Shown: piece after piece, positions 1 through 10,171 of the stretch | Numbering within the stretch: position 1 is the stretch's first letter | Layout: each line of letters starts with the position of its first letter | Source of the DNA: Cricetomys ansorgei | Lineage: Eukaryota > Chordata > Mammalia > Rodentia > Nesomyidae | DNA: 64,000 nt | Assembly (NCBI GenBank): GCA_026225945.1 | Contig: JAMJFZ010002307.1 | Location: 3,861,001 to 3,925,000 of the forward strand | Direction: 5' to 3' | Notes under the pieces: model-generated | Seen by the model: only the letters and a program-made list of their open reading frames with translations | What the model was told of the DNA's origin: nothing | Databases searched by the model: none | Made by a program: the position numbers and the translations under genes

Positions 1-344
1 ACCTACTCATTCATCTTGTATGCATTGTATATCTGCTGCTCGAAATCCGGCCTTATGTTAGGTATCGGAGGTAAAGCAACAGATAAGATAGGCAAGATCA
101 CAGAGCAAGCTGGTATTAGAGATAGAAAGTTCTGGATAAGAAACCAAAGGAAGTGGGAGGGGGGTGGATAGTGAGGAAGTGGGATGGGGTAGGGGGGTGA
201 GGAGGCCTCCAGTTTGTACATTCTTCTACTTTAATCTGACCAATTCACACCCACATTAAGTCATTACTTTCTTTAATACCTTAGAGAATTCTGCAAAGCA
301 GAATGTGTCACAGCTGCCCTTGGGCTCTATTGGAATGAAAGTGG
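1..344. other. No gene seen; G-rich patch
   Basis: No repeat family or exon is recognised here. Bases 154-207 on the + strand are G-rich, with G3, G6, G3, G4 and G6 runs, so a quadruplex is possible on that strand, although one loop would be long. The open frame on the opposite strand is just the proline/serine-rich shadow of this G-rich tract. Confidence 0.5.
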
Positions 345-525
345 GTTGTGCTGTCAGGTATCCTAGATTCAAGTCACGGCTCTGCCCCTGCTAACTCTAA
401 CCACGGGCACCTAAGTTCAGCTCAGTGTCCTCATTTGCTAAGTGGCATCTGTGATGTCTACTTCATAGGGTGCTCTTGACAAGCAAAAAACTACTGCTGA
501 TAAATTGTCCAGCACATAATAAGAC
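345..525 (+). repeat. MIR SINE, diverged
   Basis: The stretch follows the mammalian MIR layout: a 'gattcaagtcacggctctgc' start, a 'cctcatttgctaag' core that corresponds to the usual 'cctcatctgtaaaatg', then 'ttcatagggtgctcttgac' and a 'agcacataataagaca' end. Divergence is high, as expected for this ancient tRNA-derived family. It is a non-coding relic. Confidence 0.65.
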
Positions 526-1611
526 ATAGCTGGAGTTCTAGAATGCTTTGACTACTATCTAAGGAGTAGATCTAATGGCCTGGTGCAGGTGTGTGTGCTA
601 CGCTAGAAGAATGGGTTAGCACAGAGCCTTAGATGCCAGGGTCGGGATATTTGCAAAAATATGCCCTATTTCAATACTATGTAACTTATATATAAGTCCT
701 GTGAGTTTATCAAATAGTCTTTTATTAAGAAAGTGACACGAATGTTGAGAAAGTATAGATTAATAACAGGAAGTTCTAAAGTGGGTATGTAACATTTCAT
801 CATTCGTACTTCGACTCACTTTCATAGTACAGACACATGCCCGTGTGTGGATTGGTTATGCCAATGACATCTTCAGCCCGGCAACAACATTTGTATGTTT
901 AGAACATTAATGTTTTGTAATAAAATTACTGTTAAGGAACTTTAGGGCCCTGATTCATGGGACTTTCTACTTGAAGATGGTACCTTGTAAAGCACAGTTG
1001 TTTTCTTGGACAAATGATCTCTTTCTCTCTCTCTCTCTCCAAGACACATTGTTAACTATGTGGACCCATCCCCCTCTTCATATTAGCAATGCCTTTGGAG
1101 TATATCTCAGAAGTGGGATTCTATCTAAATGTCTATGAGATCACTAGCACTCGTGACCAGGATATTCCTTTTTCTTAAACACGTTTCTGACGTCTACGAG
1201 CCATCCTACCCTACCTCCCCTTTCCGACTTGTGACATTTCAACCAAAACTCACACTAGTAAAATTCAGTCTGCTATGATGGAGTGCCTCTGTTTGGTAGA
1301 ACACTCTTGTCAGGCTTCGGAAATGCCAGCAAGTCCCTCAGGATCACCTGGAGAGTTAGCTGAGGCCTCACCAAGAAGGTAGAGTTGCCGAGTAGAGCAC
1401 TGAGGGAAGAGCAGGCAGGAGAGAAGGGTAGCACATGCGTGAGCCTTCTCTGTGTAGCATTTAATCCAGGGACAAGGAGCCCAGCACGTGTGGAAGGATC
1501 ACTGTAGTCTAGGAAGTAGTGTACAAAGCAAAGAGCATGAGGCAGAACACGAGCTACTCGGGAAAAGGAGGGACACGTTTTGCCAATAGTTAAGAAGTTC
1601 GTAGTCCTTTC
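526..1611. other. No recognised feature
   Basis: Unique-looking, AT-leaning sequence with stops in all frames. The only simple structure is a short (CT)n run at about 1020-1040. I see no exon with convincing splice borders. Confidence 0.4.
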
Positions 1612-1700
1612 GTGCCTATGATCTTAGCATGCACAATGCTGAGACAGGAGAATTTACCAGAGATAGAGTTGGGCCTGGGCTAAAGAGTGAAACCCAAGGG
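1612..1700 (+). repeat. Possible degenerate B1/B4 SINE fragment
   Basis: The order 'cctatgatcttagcatgc', 'gctgagacaggagaattta' and 'gggcctgggctaaagagtgaaaccc' resembles the middle and end of a B1 or B4 element ('ctgtaatcccagcac...gaggcaggagg...cctgggct...gagacc'). Identity is low and edges are uncertain. Confidence 0.35.
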
Positions 1701-2269
1701 GGGAAAAGAAGCGGGGCAGTGGAGTTGGGATCATTGCAGGATTTAATGGCTAAGTAGATATGGGAAAGGGAGGAGAGGAAGTGTTGGCTGTAGGCTGAGC
1801 CTCAGGACTTCATGGAAGGCTTGTAAATGCACAGAAATCACTTTTTGTTTGACATCTAAGTGTGTTTAACAGCAAAATTAGGAAATCTAAATCATAGCAA
1901 GCAAAACTGTTCCAATTCCCACAGTGCAGTGAGGCAATTGTGTTGTTTTTCTTTCTCAGCCACCTTTACCAGCCCTTTTTGTGAAAGAGTATCTCCTAAC
2001 TCCTTAAAAATAAAAACAAAAAACCAAACACCTCCGTTTTGAAAAAGCTTCATTTTCTGTGTAACTCAAAGGCCCCTGACACAGACTTACCCAGTCAGAA
2101 AGCCTCACTTTCTTACTGTGTGTGACAGAAAAGGAAAATATGTGAAAGAATGTCCATTAGGACATTGCGTCTTACCTATTGCTCTGATGAAATTTAACTT
2201 AAAATATGTTGAGGGGAATGCAATGAGATGTAAATTGGGACTGTTGCCCCAGACTCCTTACCATGTGCT
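1701..2269. other. No recognised feature
   Basis: No repeat, exon or RNA gene is recognised. An open frame near 1860-2042 is short, lacks splice context and has an unremarkable serine/asparagine-rich translation. Confidence 0.4.
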
Positions 2270-2395
2270 AGCCCACTAACTATCCTATCAGACAGGGATG
2301 ATTGCAACTCTATTGAGAAGATGAGGAACACCAAAGCAGAGGTATAAGCAACTTTCCATCGGATGCACAGAAAAGCAGGTGTGGGGATTATTAGG
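2270..2395 (-). repeat. MIR fragment, diverged
   Basis: The text 'gagaagatgaggaacaccaa' followed by 'agaggtataagcaactttcc' matches the antisense MIR core ('acagatgaggaaactgaggc...agaggttaagtaacttgcc'). The copy is heavily decayed. Confidence 0.45.
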
Positions 2396-2404
2396 ATTAA
2401 TAAA

Positions 2405-2560
2405 TTTATTTTATTTTTAGCTTAGGCTGCCTTTGAACTTGCTATGTAGACATGGATGGCCTTGAACTTCTGATCCTCTGCTTCCACCCCAGGAGCACTG
2501 TGGGGTTAGAGATGTATGCTGCTGTGTCAGATTTACATGGTGCTGGGAATCCAGCTTGGT
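2405..2560 (-). repeat. B1/B4-family SINE, antisense
   Basis: Antisense B1-type words are visible in order: 'ttgctatgtagacatggatggcc', then 'ttgaacttctgatcctctgc' and 'tgcttccacccc'. These correspond to the 7SL-derived right part of B1/B4. It is more diverged than the B1 at 4231 and its 5' end (right side) is unclear. Confidence 0.6.
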
Positions 2561-3044
2561 CTTTGGCATGAGTCCAGAACTCTAGTAACAGGCCTTAGAT
2601 TCCTCAAATTCTTAATAGAATTTTTTTTTATTTGCTGTATCAAGAAATGATCCCAGTAGTGAGAAATCTCCACAAAGAAGATAAGCTTTGCCAAATTTTA
2701 CACACAATTTTATAGGAAGACCCTAAGATTTTTGGTCTACTTTAAAATTTATAATAATTTTATGGCTTAATTGCTAAACTATTAGTAGGATGTTTCTGGA
2801 AATTCAATACTTCTAATCTCAAGATTATTTTACCCCTAACTTGGGTACCTCAGTGGTGTAACAAGAATTCATTTGCCACTTGGGAAATATACAAGGAGCA
2901 TAGAAGACCTGTGCCCAAATCCAAGAATAGAGATGTGTTTAGTCTTGTTGTATGTTTTGTTTGTCTGTGCCAGAGATGAACCCCAAAGGGCTGTGTCACT
3001 GAGACAGCCCCTACCCTATGTCTTCTTTTTAAAACCTAAGCTAC
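2561..3044. other. No recognised feature
   Basis: AT-rich sequence without a recognisable repeat or exon. Confidence 0.4.
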
Positions 3045-3192
3045 AAGCTCAGTGCTGTGGTAAACACCTTTAATCCCAGAACTCCAGAGGCAGGTGGATC
3101 TCCAGAAGTTCAAGACCAGCTTGGTCTACAAGGTGAGTTCCAAGTAAGCCAGGGCTATGCAGTAAAACTCAGTCTCAAAAAAAAAAAAAAAA
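3045..3192 (+). repeat. B1 SINE
   Basis: A near-complete B1: 'acacctttaatcccagaact', 'gaggcaggtggatctc', 'ttcaagaccagcttggtctac', 'gtgagttcca', then an A-rich tail from about 3177. B1 derives from 7SL RNA, is copied by Pol III and spreads through L1 machinery. The open frame at 3057-3284 is only the read-through of this SINE and its A tail. Confidence 0.88.
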
Positions 3193-3334
3193 CCCAAAAT
3201 AAAAAATCCAACAATAATAAAACCAAGCATCAAGTTACAACCTTTTCTTTGCTGATAGTCTTGCCAAAAGCCAACCAGTTATAGATATGAAGTCCATGGT
3301 CTTTCTATTGCAATATTTTCTCTGTGCCAACTGC

Positions 3335-4200
3335 TAGTGCCCACACCCTGCTCTGATTGCTGTGGCTTCACTGTGAGCTTAGAAGCTGGAACACTTGTAG
3401 CCCCTCATTGTTTTCCTTTCTCCTTTGAGTCAGTTTTAGCTATCCTGAGGTATGTTGGATTTCCATAAAATAATTTAGGATGATTTGGTCAATTTGTATG
3501 AAAAAAATGAGTTTTTGATATTGTTTTGTGTTAAACCTACAGATAAGTTGGTGGAGATTTTCATTTTGAGAAAATTATTTTCTTATCCATGGATATGGGA
3601 TGTCCTCCCAGCCTCTTAGTTTAAGTTTTTTCAATACCGTTTTTAGTTTTGACATACAGATCTCCTCCCATTATTAAATTTATACCTATTATGTTCCCTC
3701 CCATACTTTTATACATGCAATTATTTTCTTGATTGCTGTTTTCAGAATCATCCAGTGCTAGTATATGAAAATACATTGCTTTTTTTACACATGGTTGATT
3801 ATACTCAGCCTGACAGATATCAGTCATTTGTTCTTGTGATAATTTAGTAACTTAAGATTTTCTAAATAAAACATTGTTTACAACAACAACAAAAAAGAAA
3901 ACTTAACTTCCTTTCCACCTTGAGGCTTCATGTTTCTTTTCTTTCCTTGGATCCTGAGTGTCACCTCTAATCCTGTGTTAAGGTGGTGTGATGTCTTTGT
4001 CGTGTGTGTTCCCAGCCTTAGGGAGAGTGCAGGTTTTTCACTGTTAGACACTGTGAGTCTTTTTATATCCTTTTTTAGCAGTTTGAAGAAGATACTTCTT
4101 TGATGTCTGTGCTGAGTGTTTGTAAAGAAAGGGGTGGGTATTGTCAAGTACTTTTCACAGTCCATCGGGATGATTGTATGACATTGTTGCTTATTTCGTT
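3335..4200 (-). repeat. Old L1 fragment, antisense (ORF2 3' part)
   Basis: Read on the + strand, the sequence follows the reverse complement of a mammalian L1 ORF2 end: 'gattgctgtggct', 'ttttagctatcctgagg', 'tggtggagattttcatttt', 'atggatatgggatgtcctcc', and later 'agcctta-gggagagtgcaggttttt' and 'tcaagtacttttcacagtcc'. Many stops and indels show it is dead. An inserted B1 (4231-4380) separates it from its continuation at 4385-4465. Confidence 0.7.
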
Positions 4201-4380
4201 TTATTTATTTGTTTATTTATTTATTTATTTTTGGCTTTTTGAGACAGTGTTTCTCTGTTGTAACTCCAGCTGTTCTGGAACTTACTCTGTCGACCAGGCT
4301 GGCCTTGAACTCACAGAGATCAACCTGCGTCTGCCTCCTTAGTGTGGAGATTAATGGCATGAGCCACCACTACCTGGCTG
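4194..4380 (-). repeat. B1 SINE inserted into the L1
   Basis: Antisense B1 with a (TTTA)n tail side at 4201-4230, then 'gagacagtgtttctctgttg', 'gctggccttgaactcacaga' and 'ggcatgagccaccactacc'. A short direct repeat TGCTTA at 4188-4193 and 4379-4384 flanks it and is the likely target duplication. Removing the insert rejoins L1 text, which gives the relative age: L1 first, B1 second. Confidence 0.88.
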
Positions 4381-4384
4381 CTTA

Positions 4385-4465
4385 CATTAAAATGCTCTTA
4401 CATTACTTGATTTTTAATGATCAAGATAAGTCTTCCTCCCTGGAGTCAATGGCACATAATTAGAA
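4385..4465 (-). repeat. Continuation of the split L1
   Basis: After the B1, the words 'cattaaaatgctcttacatt', 'acttgatttttaatgatc' and 'tcaatggcacataatt' continue the antisense L1 ORF2 text left off at about 4193 (compare the common 'ttacattaattgatttt' region). It fades out near 4465. Confidence 0.55.
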
Positions 4466-5682
4466 TATATACTTATTCTTAGAATTTTATGTACTTTGAA
4501 ATAATTTAAGAAATTAAAAAATCCCTTAAAACCACTTAGGCTTTTTGAAATAAGGAGATTAATAAAATAAATAATCAAAAGCATATGTGACCCCCTCTTA
4601 TACCCAAACTTGGTACAGTAGAAACAGTATTCTAGTGTTACCCAAATTCACCATTTTAAATATTATTTTTTAATTCATTTAAAATTCCTGAACATGTCAT
4701 CTTCCTGGTAAGATAGAATTCTTCTAGGGCAAAGCTATATACAATTTTCATTTATTTAATTTAATAGGTCTGTTGCAGGATTTCAAATCCCATCCATAAA
4801 TGCTTGAACACATTGAAATCATAGGATTTGGTCACAGAGCTGGGGAGAATAAGCTTAAAACACACAGAGGAACTGATAAGCTGATTGCAATGAGTATTAT
4901 GGTCTCACAATAACAATGACCCCATGGTAATATCTTTATTTGGAAAATATTTTGTATTTTTAGCTTCACGATAGGATAATTGAAGACTTGCCAGTACTGG
5001 TAATATGACAGTGTGAGTTGGGTGTTTCTGCCTTGATTGTACTCTTTACTCTTTTTTAGCTTCAAAATTCTTTCGAATATAGTCCTAGAACAGCTAGAGC
5101 TGTGCTGCTCCATGTACTGGTAAATACGTAGTTAATAAATGTGAATGCCTGTTAGGATAATTTCCCTGGAGTTCGGTTGCAATGATAATGTTTCAAGCAT
5201 ATCTTAAGTTAACTATGATAGCTTATAAAATGATTGTAATTACCCACCTCAATAGAACTGAGCCTGGGATCCCCACAAGATACACAAACAGGAATGCATG
5301 TACACGTGTACACACACATGCCCCCAGGGCACAATTAATAGTGTAAAGTATTTAAAGTGATTTAAATGTCCTGTTTCCAAAATAGATAATTCCCATTTTA
5401 CCCTTCAAGTACTGCTCTCTTTTGAAGCATCATGCACAGAAGGTTCTTTGGTTATTTTTCATTGATTATCCAGCTACTAAATGACACAGTTCAATGATTC
5501 TACTATTGGCCATGAATTAGGTCTAGAAAAGAAATATTAAGATAAAATTTCTGAAAATTTACTCTAAAACTTTGTAGTAGAAATGGTGTTTTACTGACTT
5601 GATGATGCTTGACGTTTTAGACTGAGTATTTGAAACTTCTGTCAGGCTGATTAATAGATGTTACTTCTTTTTTATTTTTCAG
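4466..5682. other. Upstream non-coding sequence, possible intron
   Basis: AT-rich sequence with no clear repeat apart from a CA/TG-like patch around 5283-5325 that may be a decayed SINE tail. If the exon at 5683 is real, this is its upstream intron; the last 40 bases hold its branch-point and pyrimidine tract. Confidence 0.4.
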
Positions 5683-5749
5683 CGTTACAAGAAGCAGAGG
5701 GCAGAGAGGACACCCGGAAGTGGGAGAGACTGACCCGGAAGCTCACCAG
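5683..5749 (+). CDS. Candidate internal coding exon (partial gene, unidentified)
   Basis: A 67-base block starts after a strong acceptor: 'ggctgattaatag' as a possible branch point about 30 bases upstream, a T-rich tract and 'cag'. It ends in CCAG before a 'gtcaga' donor, which is acceptable but weak at +3. One frame reads LQEAEGREDTRKWERLTRKL and then T, open throughout; it is charged, helix-prone and unlike repeat-derived peptides. The frame starting at base 1 hits a stop, so only two of three frames are open. The exon would start with two bases of a split codon. It is purine-rich, as exons with splice enhancers often are, and GC-richer than its flanks. I do not recognise the protein. It could be chance: 22 codons is short. 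Confidence 0.42.
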
Positions 5750-7600
5750 GTCAGAATGCGTTGTTGTTGTTGATAATTGTTTTCAGTCAGTTGTGAAGCT
5801 CTCAAATCTCTTGATGCTCACGTTCTGGGAGTGCTAAGCTGTATTATTTCAGCTTTTCTGACCACAGCCAGCTCTCATGTGCCCGAATCCCTGTGTTTGG
5901 TTAACTGATGTGTAGGATTTGAGTATGAAAAATAATTTAAAGAGACTTTTGTGAGTGGAAGAAAATTTGAATCCTAGTAAGATGCATAGATAGTCTTATT
6001 ACGGTTTTTCTTTCTATTAAAACATCTTTAAATGAAGACTCTTTGATGAGTTTTCAAGAATCCAACCCTTGAAATACGTGAAACATTAGATTATGTAATT
6101 GTAGTGGCAAAAGCCCTGTATTGAGGGCATCAGCCTGCGTCCTCTGCTGTGTGTTCAGCCTTCTGGTCTACCCAGGAGGCTTTGCACGCTCTTTGGCAGC
6201 AGTGATTTTTTAATCAGTAGTTGATACTGAACATCAAGTGTGAACTGAAGGCTAATTAGATACTTTCTATACAAATAGAAAGATGTGGATAGCCAGAGAG
6301 TTTACTAGGAACAAGGCACTGTGGGTGTTTGGCTGTTGGTCAGTGTCCTTAGTGAATGGACCTTGCTGGTGCCTGTGCCTGAGGCCTGATGGGAGTAAGG
6401 CTGATGAGCTTGTGCTCATCTTTTGGTTCTCTCAGTTGTCTTGAACAGTGACTTCAGCCCTGGCTGCTATTGCTTAGCTGCTCACAGAAGACTCCCTCGA
6501 TGTGACTGCCCGTTTTCTAGTTCTCCCGAGGAGTCTCAGCCACCCAGGCAACTTGCCTAGATAGGTATCTTCATAGTACCTCACCAGAGGGTTTTCTAGT
6601 CTTCATCACACAGTGAGATCAATGCGTTTGTCCTTCTATCTGATCATCTCTTCTGGAAAAGTGATTTACTTGTGTATAAATTCAGCTTCTGGTTCTGTGC
6701 AGATACTTCATGGATTTTGTTTTCAAGCATTGGCTGCTGAGATAGGAAATTAGATGCTTTTTTTTTTTTTTTAAATCAGCCCATTCCTTGAAAGAATATC
6801 ACCTTTTAGTTCAAAGTAATTTGAGGAGTATCTTGATATTGTTCATAAGCTAAATAATACTCTTGCCTACATTAAGTATGAGTTCTATAAAATGCTGATT
6901 TAAAATGGTACATGCATTCGCCTTGTGAATGGATCTGACCTGGTCTTGGAGCAAAGAAAGCCAGAGTTGCACGACACATTCCTGGAGAGTGTTCTAATGA
7001 TAAACATCTCCCAATTTTCAGTTTACAAATATCACTGAGAAAAACACCCAAACCAACCAAATACAAGCTAAAGGTGGCAAATGTGCTTGGTATTCAGATA
7101 TTATATAAAGAAAAGCTTCTAGAAATTTCCACCTATAACTCTTTTCCTCCTGAAAATTGTATGCAATTCCAGGTACATAGGTACATAAAATAGGTATATA
7201 AATAAACATCTACTGATAATAAATTATATTTCAGGTCCTGTCTTTAGTATGCACACACCTTTGTCATTTATTAAAGCCGACAGCAAAATTACACACTAGG
7301 AGGGGGACATGCTTATTTACTTTTTAACATAAAGAATTAAAACCTGGCTGAACACTTGATACTATAGGACATATTCAGTGCTTTTCAGAGCTGGTCAATA
7401 ATTTGGTTTTATGATGGATAATTCAGAAAATGCCACGTTATATAAATAAGTATCAACAAAGTATGTTTAGGGCTATTTCAGAAATTGCTGGAAATTAAAA
7501 AAAAACAACTAAACATTTCACAATCTAAAGTTAGATTCTTACTTGCAATGAAGGTTGGAAAATATTGAAAGTTTTCTCTATAATCAGAACTGTATGTTTA
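5750..7600. other. No recognised feature (possible intron)
   Basis: Non-repetitive sequence with a T run at about 6761-6774. No exon or SINE is recognised. It includes 'ttgttgttgttg' at about 5760. If 5683-5749 is an exon, this is downstream intron. Confidence 0.4.
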
Positions 7601-7810
7601 TGTAAGAGCAGAACACTTTGTGTGTTCAGCAACAGCACTGCAGCCCACAGCATCTAACAACCTTGTGTGTGAGCTGAGGTGCTGCAGACAGCCTGGGTTG
7701 TTGTGTGATGTGATGGCACACACAGTACAAAGCGCATATTGCGGGTTCAGAGCTAAGGCTGTGGTGACATCACACAGCGCAGTGTCGGCAAACACGGCCA
7801 GAGCTTATTC
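7601..7810. other. GC-richer unexplained block
   Basis: This 200-base stretch is richer in GC and in 'gtgtg/cacac' words than its neighbours and is open in a + frame (7620-7877) and a - frame (7598-7795). The translated peptides are cysteine/alanine-rich with no recognisable domain. It may be an old DNA transposon or LTR relic; I cannot name it. Confidence 0.3.
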
Positions 7811-8091
7811 TGTAGAAATACAAAGTGAAGATTATAATATAAATGATATAAGTACTAAGCAGGATGAAACTAAGTAGGAAAATAAAACAGGGCAAGTAAT
7901 GAAGAGAGACTACATTGTCTCTGTTTTAAAAACAAAAAATGGAGCGGAGACCTGCCTGGAGGGAGGGGAGAAGCCTGCCTTCAGGCCCACAGGAAGAGAG
8001 GCGGCTTCGGTGGAAAGGTGGGAAGAGCAGGCACGGGCTTGTGCTTTGAGTGTTGGTGAGATGGTATGATGAGTTGAGGGAAGAGCAGAGA

Positions 8092-8192
8092 AGTACAGGA
8101 CAGTAGTACAGGATAGACCACAGTAGTACAGGATAGACCAGGGACAGCAGTACAGGATAGACCACAGTAGTACAGGATAGACCAGGGACAGT
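8092..8192. repeat. Small minisatellite, alternating 20/24-base units
   Basis: Two kinds of unit alternate: 'agtacaggatagaccacagt' (20 bases) and a 24-base version ending 'gaccagggacag' plus c or t. The pair occurs twice, after a partial first copy, so the higher-order period is 44 bases. Copies are almost identical, which points to recent expansion. The overlapping - frame open reading is low-complexity (repeated 'CTTVV/LVYPVLL' type peptide) and is not a gene. Confidence 0.9.
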
Positions 8193-9311
8193 GATGTGTC
8201 CTCGCACAGCTGGCAGAGCACCCTGGGACTGTGGCCGTTAGTGGACAAGAGACATCTTATGGTTCATATGGTTAGACATCACCCCGACTGACAGGTGGTA
8301 TGTGTCACTTTGAAATGTCCTTATAAATAGTGTATGAATTGCGAAGGAAGACAGAGTTGCGCAAACAGTGGTGAGGGTAACACTGTCTCATCAGAACCGT
8401 GGATCATAATGTTTAAGGAGCTAACATTAGTAAATGGTGATGGTTTTCATTTCCCTGACTTTTCTGTGGAGAATTCTTTAGAATTTAAGCTACCATTGGC
8501 TCTGTTTTATAAAGCTTGTTCTATAAGAGGGACTTTAAGTATGATAAATAATATTTAAAACCGTGAGCATCTGATTAATTGCTTTGCTTATCTGAATCTC
8601 ACATTTGCTTATCATTTATAATTCCAACTGCATCGCTTTGTGGAAATCCATAAAACTTTTGAATTTTATATTCCGTTTGCAAAGCCGGGGGGGGGGGTGT
8701 TTGAAAATTAACATTATGGTTTCATTGTAACTGCTGCATGATCTAAAAGTCTGTTCGTGAAAAGGAAAAATGGGATAGGTTATTATTTTTTTTATAAGCA
8801 AATGACTTAGCAAGAATTAGCATGAGACATAGAAAGGACCCTGATGTTTACCAGCTGGGTAAGTAGAGGTCCTTAATCTGTGCTTACCACCAAATGATCA
8901 AACACACCAAACATGCAGGGTTGTTTTTATCTCTGTAGTTTCTTAAGCTATTATGCCCATAGGTGAGATAAACATTGCTTGAATAAAGAGTTGCTTTTCT
9001 TAGTCACAACTGTCTCACTGCAAATGAGGAACAAAGGCTATTATTTCAGATAAATAACAGAGGAAAATATCCATGCATGTTTTCAGAAAAAAATTGTTAG
9101 GTTAGAGAAGATGTTATTGAGACTTAGAAAGCAGAATAATCCCCGCCATTATCTTTCCTTGCATCTGATGAATCAAAGCGACAAGAAAAAGGTAATTGGG
9201 AGGTGGGTGAGCCTTCTGTCAATGATCAGTGTTCAGCTATCAAATAACTCCATCAGGGACTTCCCAAAATTTTACCATAAGTATATTAAGAAATGATTAA
9301 AAGTTGTAAGT
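8193..9311. other. No recognised feature; G11 run
   Basis: Mostly AT-rich unique sequence. A run of 11 G occurs at 8687-8697. No repeat family or exon is recognised. Confidence 0.4.
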
Positions 9312-9510
9312 AAATTATGTAAGTCCTGGATTTCTATTATCTTGAGAGATATAGATACAATGATACACTTTTCCCTCACACACTGAAATATATTTAAGAA
9401 ATGACTACAAATTAAAACAAAATTACGTAAGTCCTAGATTTTTATTTTATAGATATAGGTATACATATACTTTTCTCACATATGGAAATATATTTACATA
9501 CATATGACTA
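9312..9510. repeat. Local tandem duplication, two diverged copies
   Basis: Copy 1 (9312-9407) and copy 2 (9420-9510) share 'aaatta[t/c]gtaagtcct[g/a]ga', 'atttttatt/ctattat', 'gatatag', 'cttttc..tcaca', 'gaaatatattta' and 'atgacta' in the same order, about 108 bases apart. The copies differ by several substitutions and small gaps, so the duplication is not recent. No SINE or microsatellite explains it. Confidence 0.75.
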
Positions 9511-9950
9511 TTTAGCTTCATTTTTCCTCAAAATTCTTATTTATTCTAAATTCCTTATTTTTTTAGTAGGCAGAATTGAGATTGCTCTTATGATTAAACA
9601 GAGAGTAAGGTAGGGTATTTGTCATTATTTTTTGGGGTTCATTCCTGATAAACACAGTTTCTCAGTTGTGCGGGGTTTGGAGAATTACACCTGTCTTGCC
9701 ACAGGTGGTGAAGAAGGTTTAACATACTCTTTGAGTCAATCCCTCGTCCTCTGGTCACACGGGTGTTAGATTCTGCTCTTGTGGTGTGTTCAGTTTCTCC
9801 CTCTTTGATAATAATTATTTTTATTGTTTTAAATGTTCAGAATCTCTTGTCTCAAATAATTTTCTTTTTAATTTTAATTCCCCATTTCAAATAACTTTCT
9901 TTTAATTTTAGTTCTTATTTCATACAATGTCTCTCTAAAGTTTTTTTTTC

Positions 9951-10171
9951 TTTAAGATTCATTTATTTTATTTTATATGTATGGATATTTTGCCTGCATG
10001 TATATCTGCATATGCCTGCACGTGCCTGCAGTGCCTGCAGAGGCCAGAAGGGGGCATCGGATCCCCTGTAACTGGAGTTAGAGACAGTTGTAAACTGTCA
10101 TGTGGGTGCTGGTAACAGAACTTGGGTTCTCTGCAAGAGCAGCCAGTGTTTGAAGACATCTCCTTAGCCCT
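9951..10171 (-). repeat. B2/B3-type SINE, antisense
   Basis: Antisense tRNA-derived SINE: 'ttaagattcatttatttt' tail side, 'gaggccagaagggggcatcgg', 'atcccctgtaactgga', 'catgtgggtgctggtaac', 'cttgggttctctgcaagagc' and the inverted A-box side '...ctccttagccc'. B2/B3 elements are Pol III transcribed and copied by L1. Near full length. Confidence 0.88.

Noticed and set aside
3621..4165. Two - strand open frames (68 and 95 codons) as possible small genes
   Set aside because: Both lie within the decayed antisense L1 fragment.
8092..8192. CRISPR-like spacing of direct repeats
   Set aside because: Units are contiguous with no unique spacers and this is rodent DNA; it is a minisatellite.
7910..8248. 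112-codon - strand frame with a repeated peptide
   Set aside because: The repeat peptide is the translation of the 20/24-base minisatellite; no protein family or splice sites.
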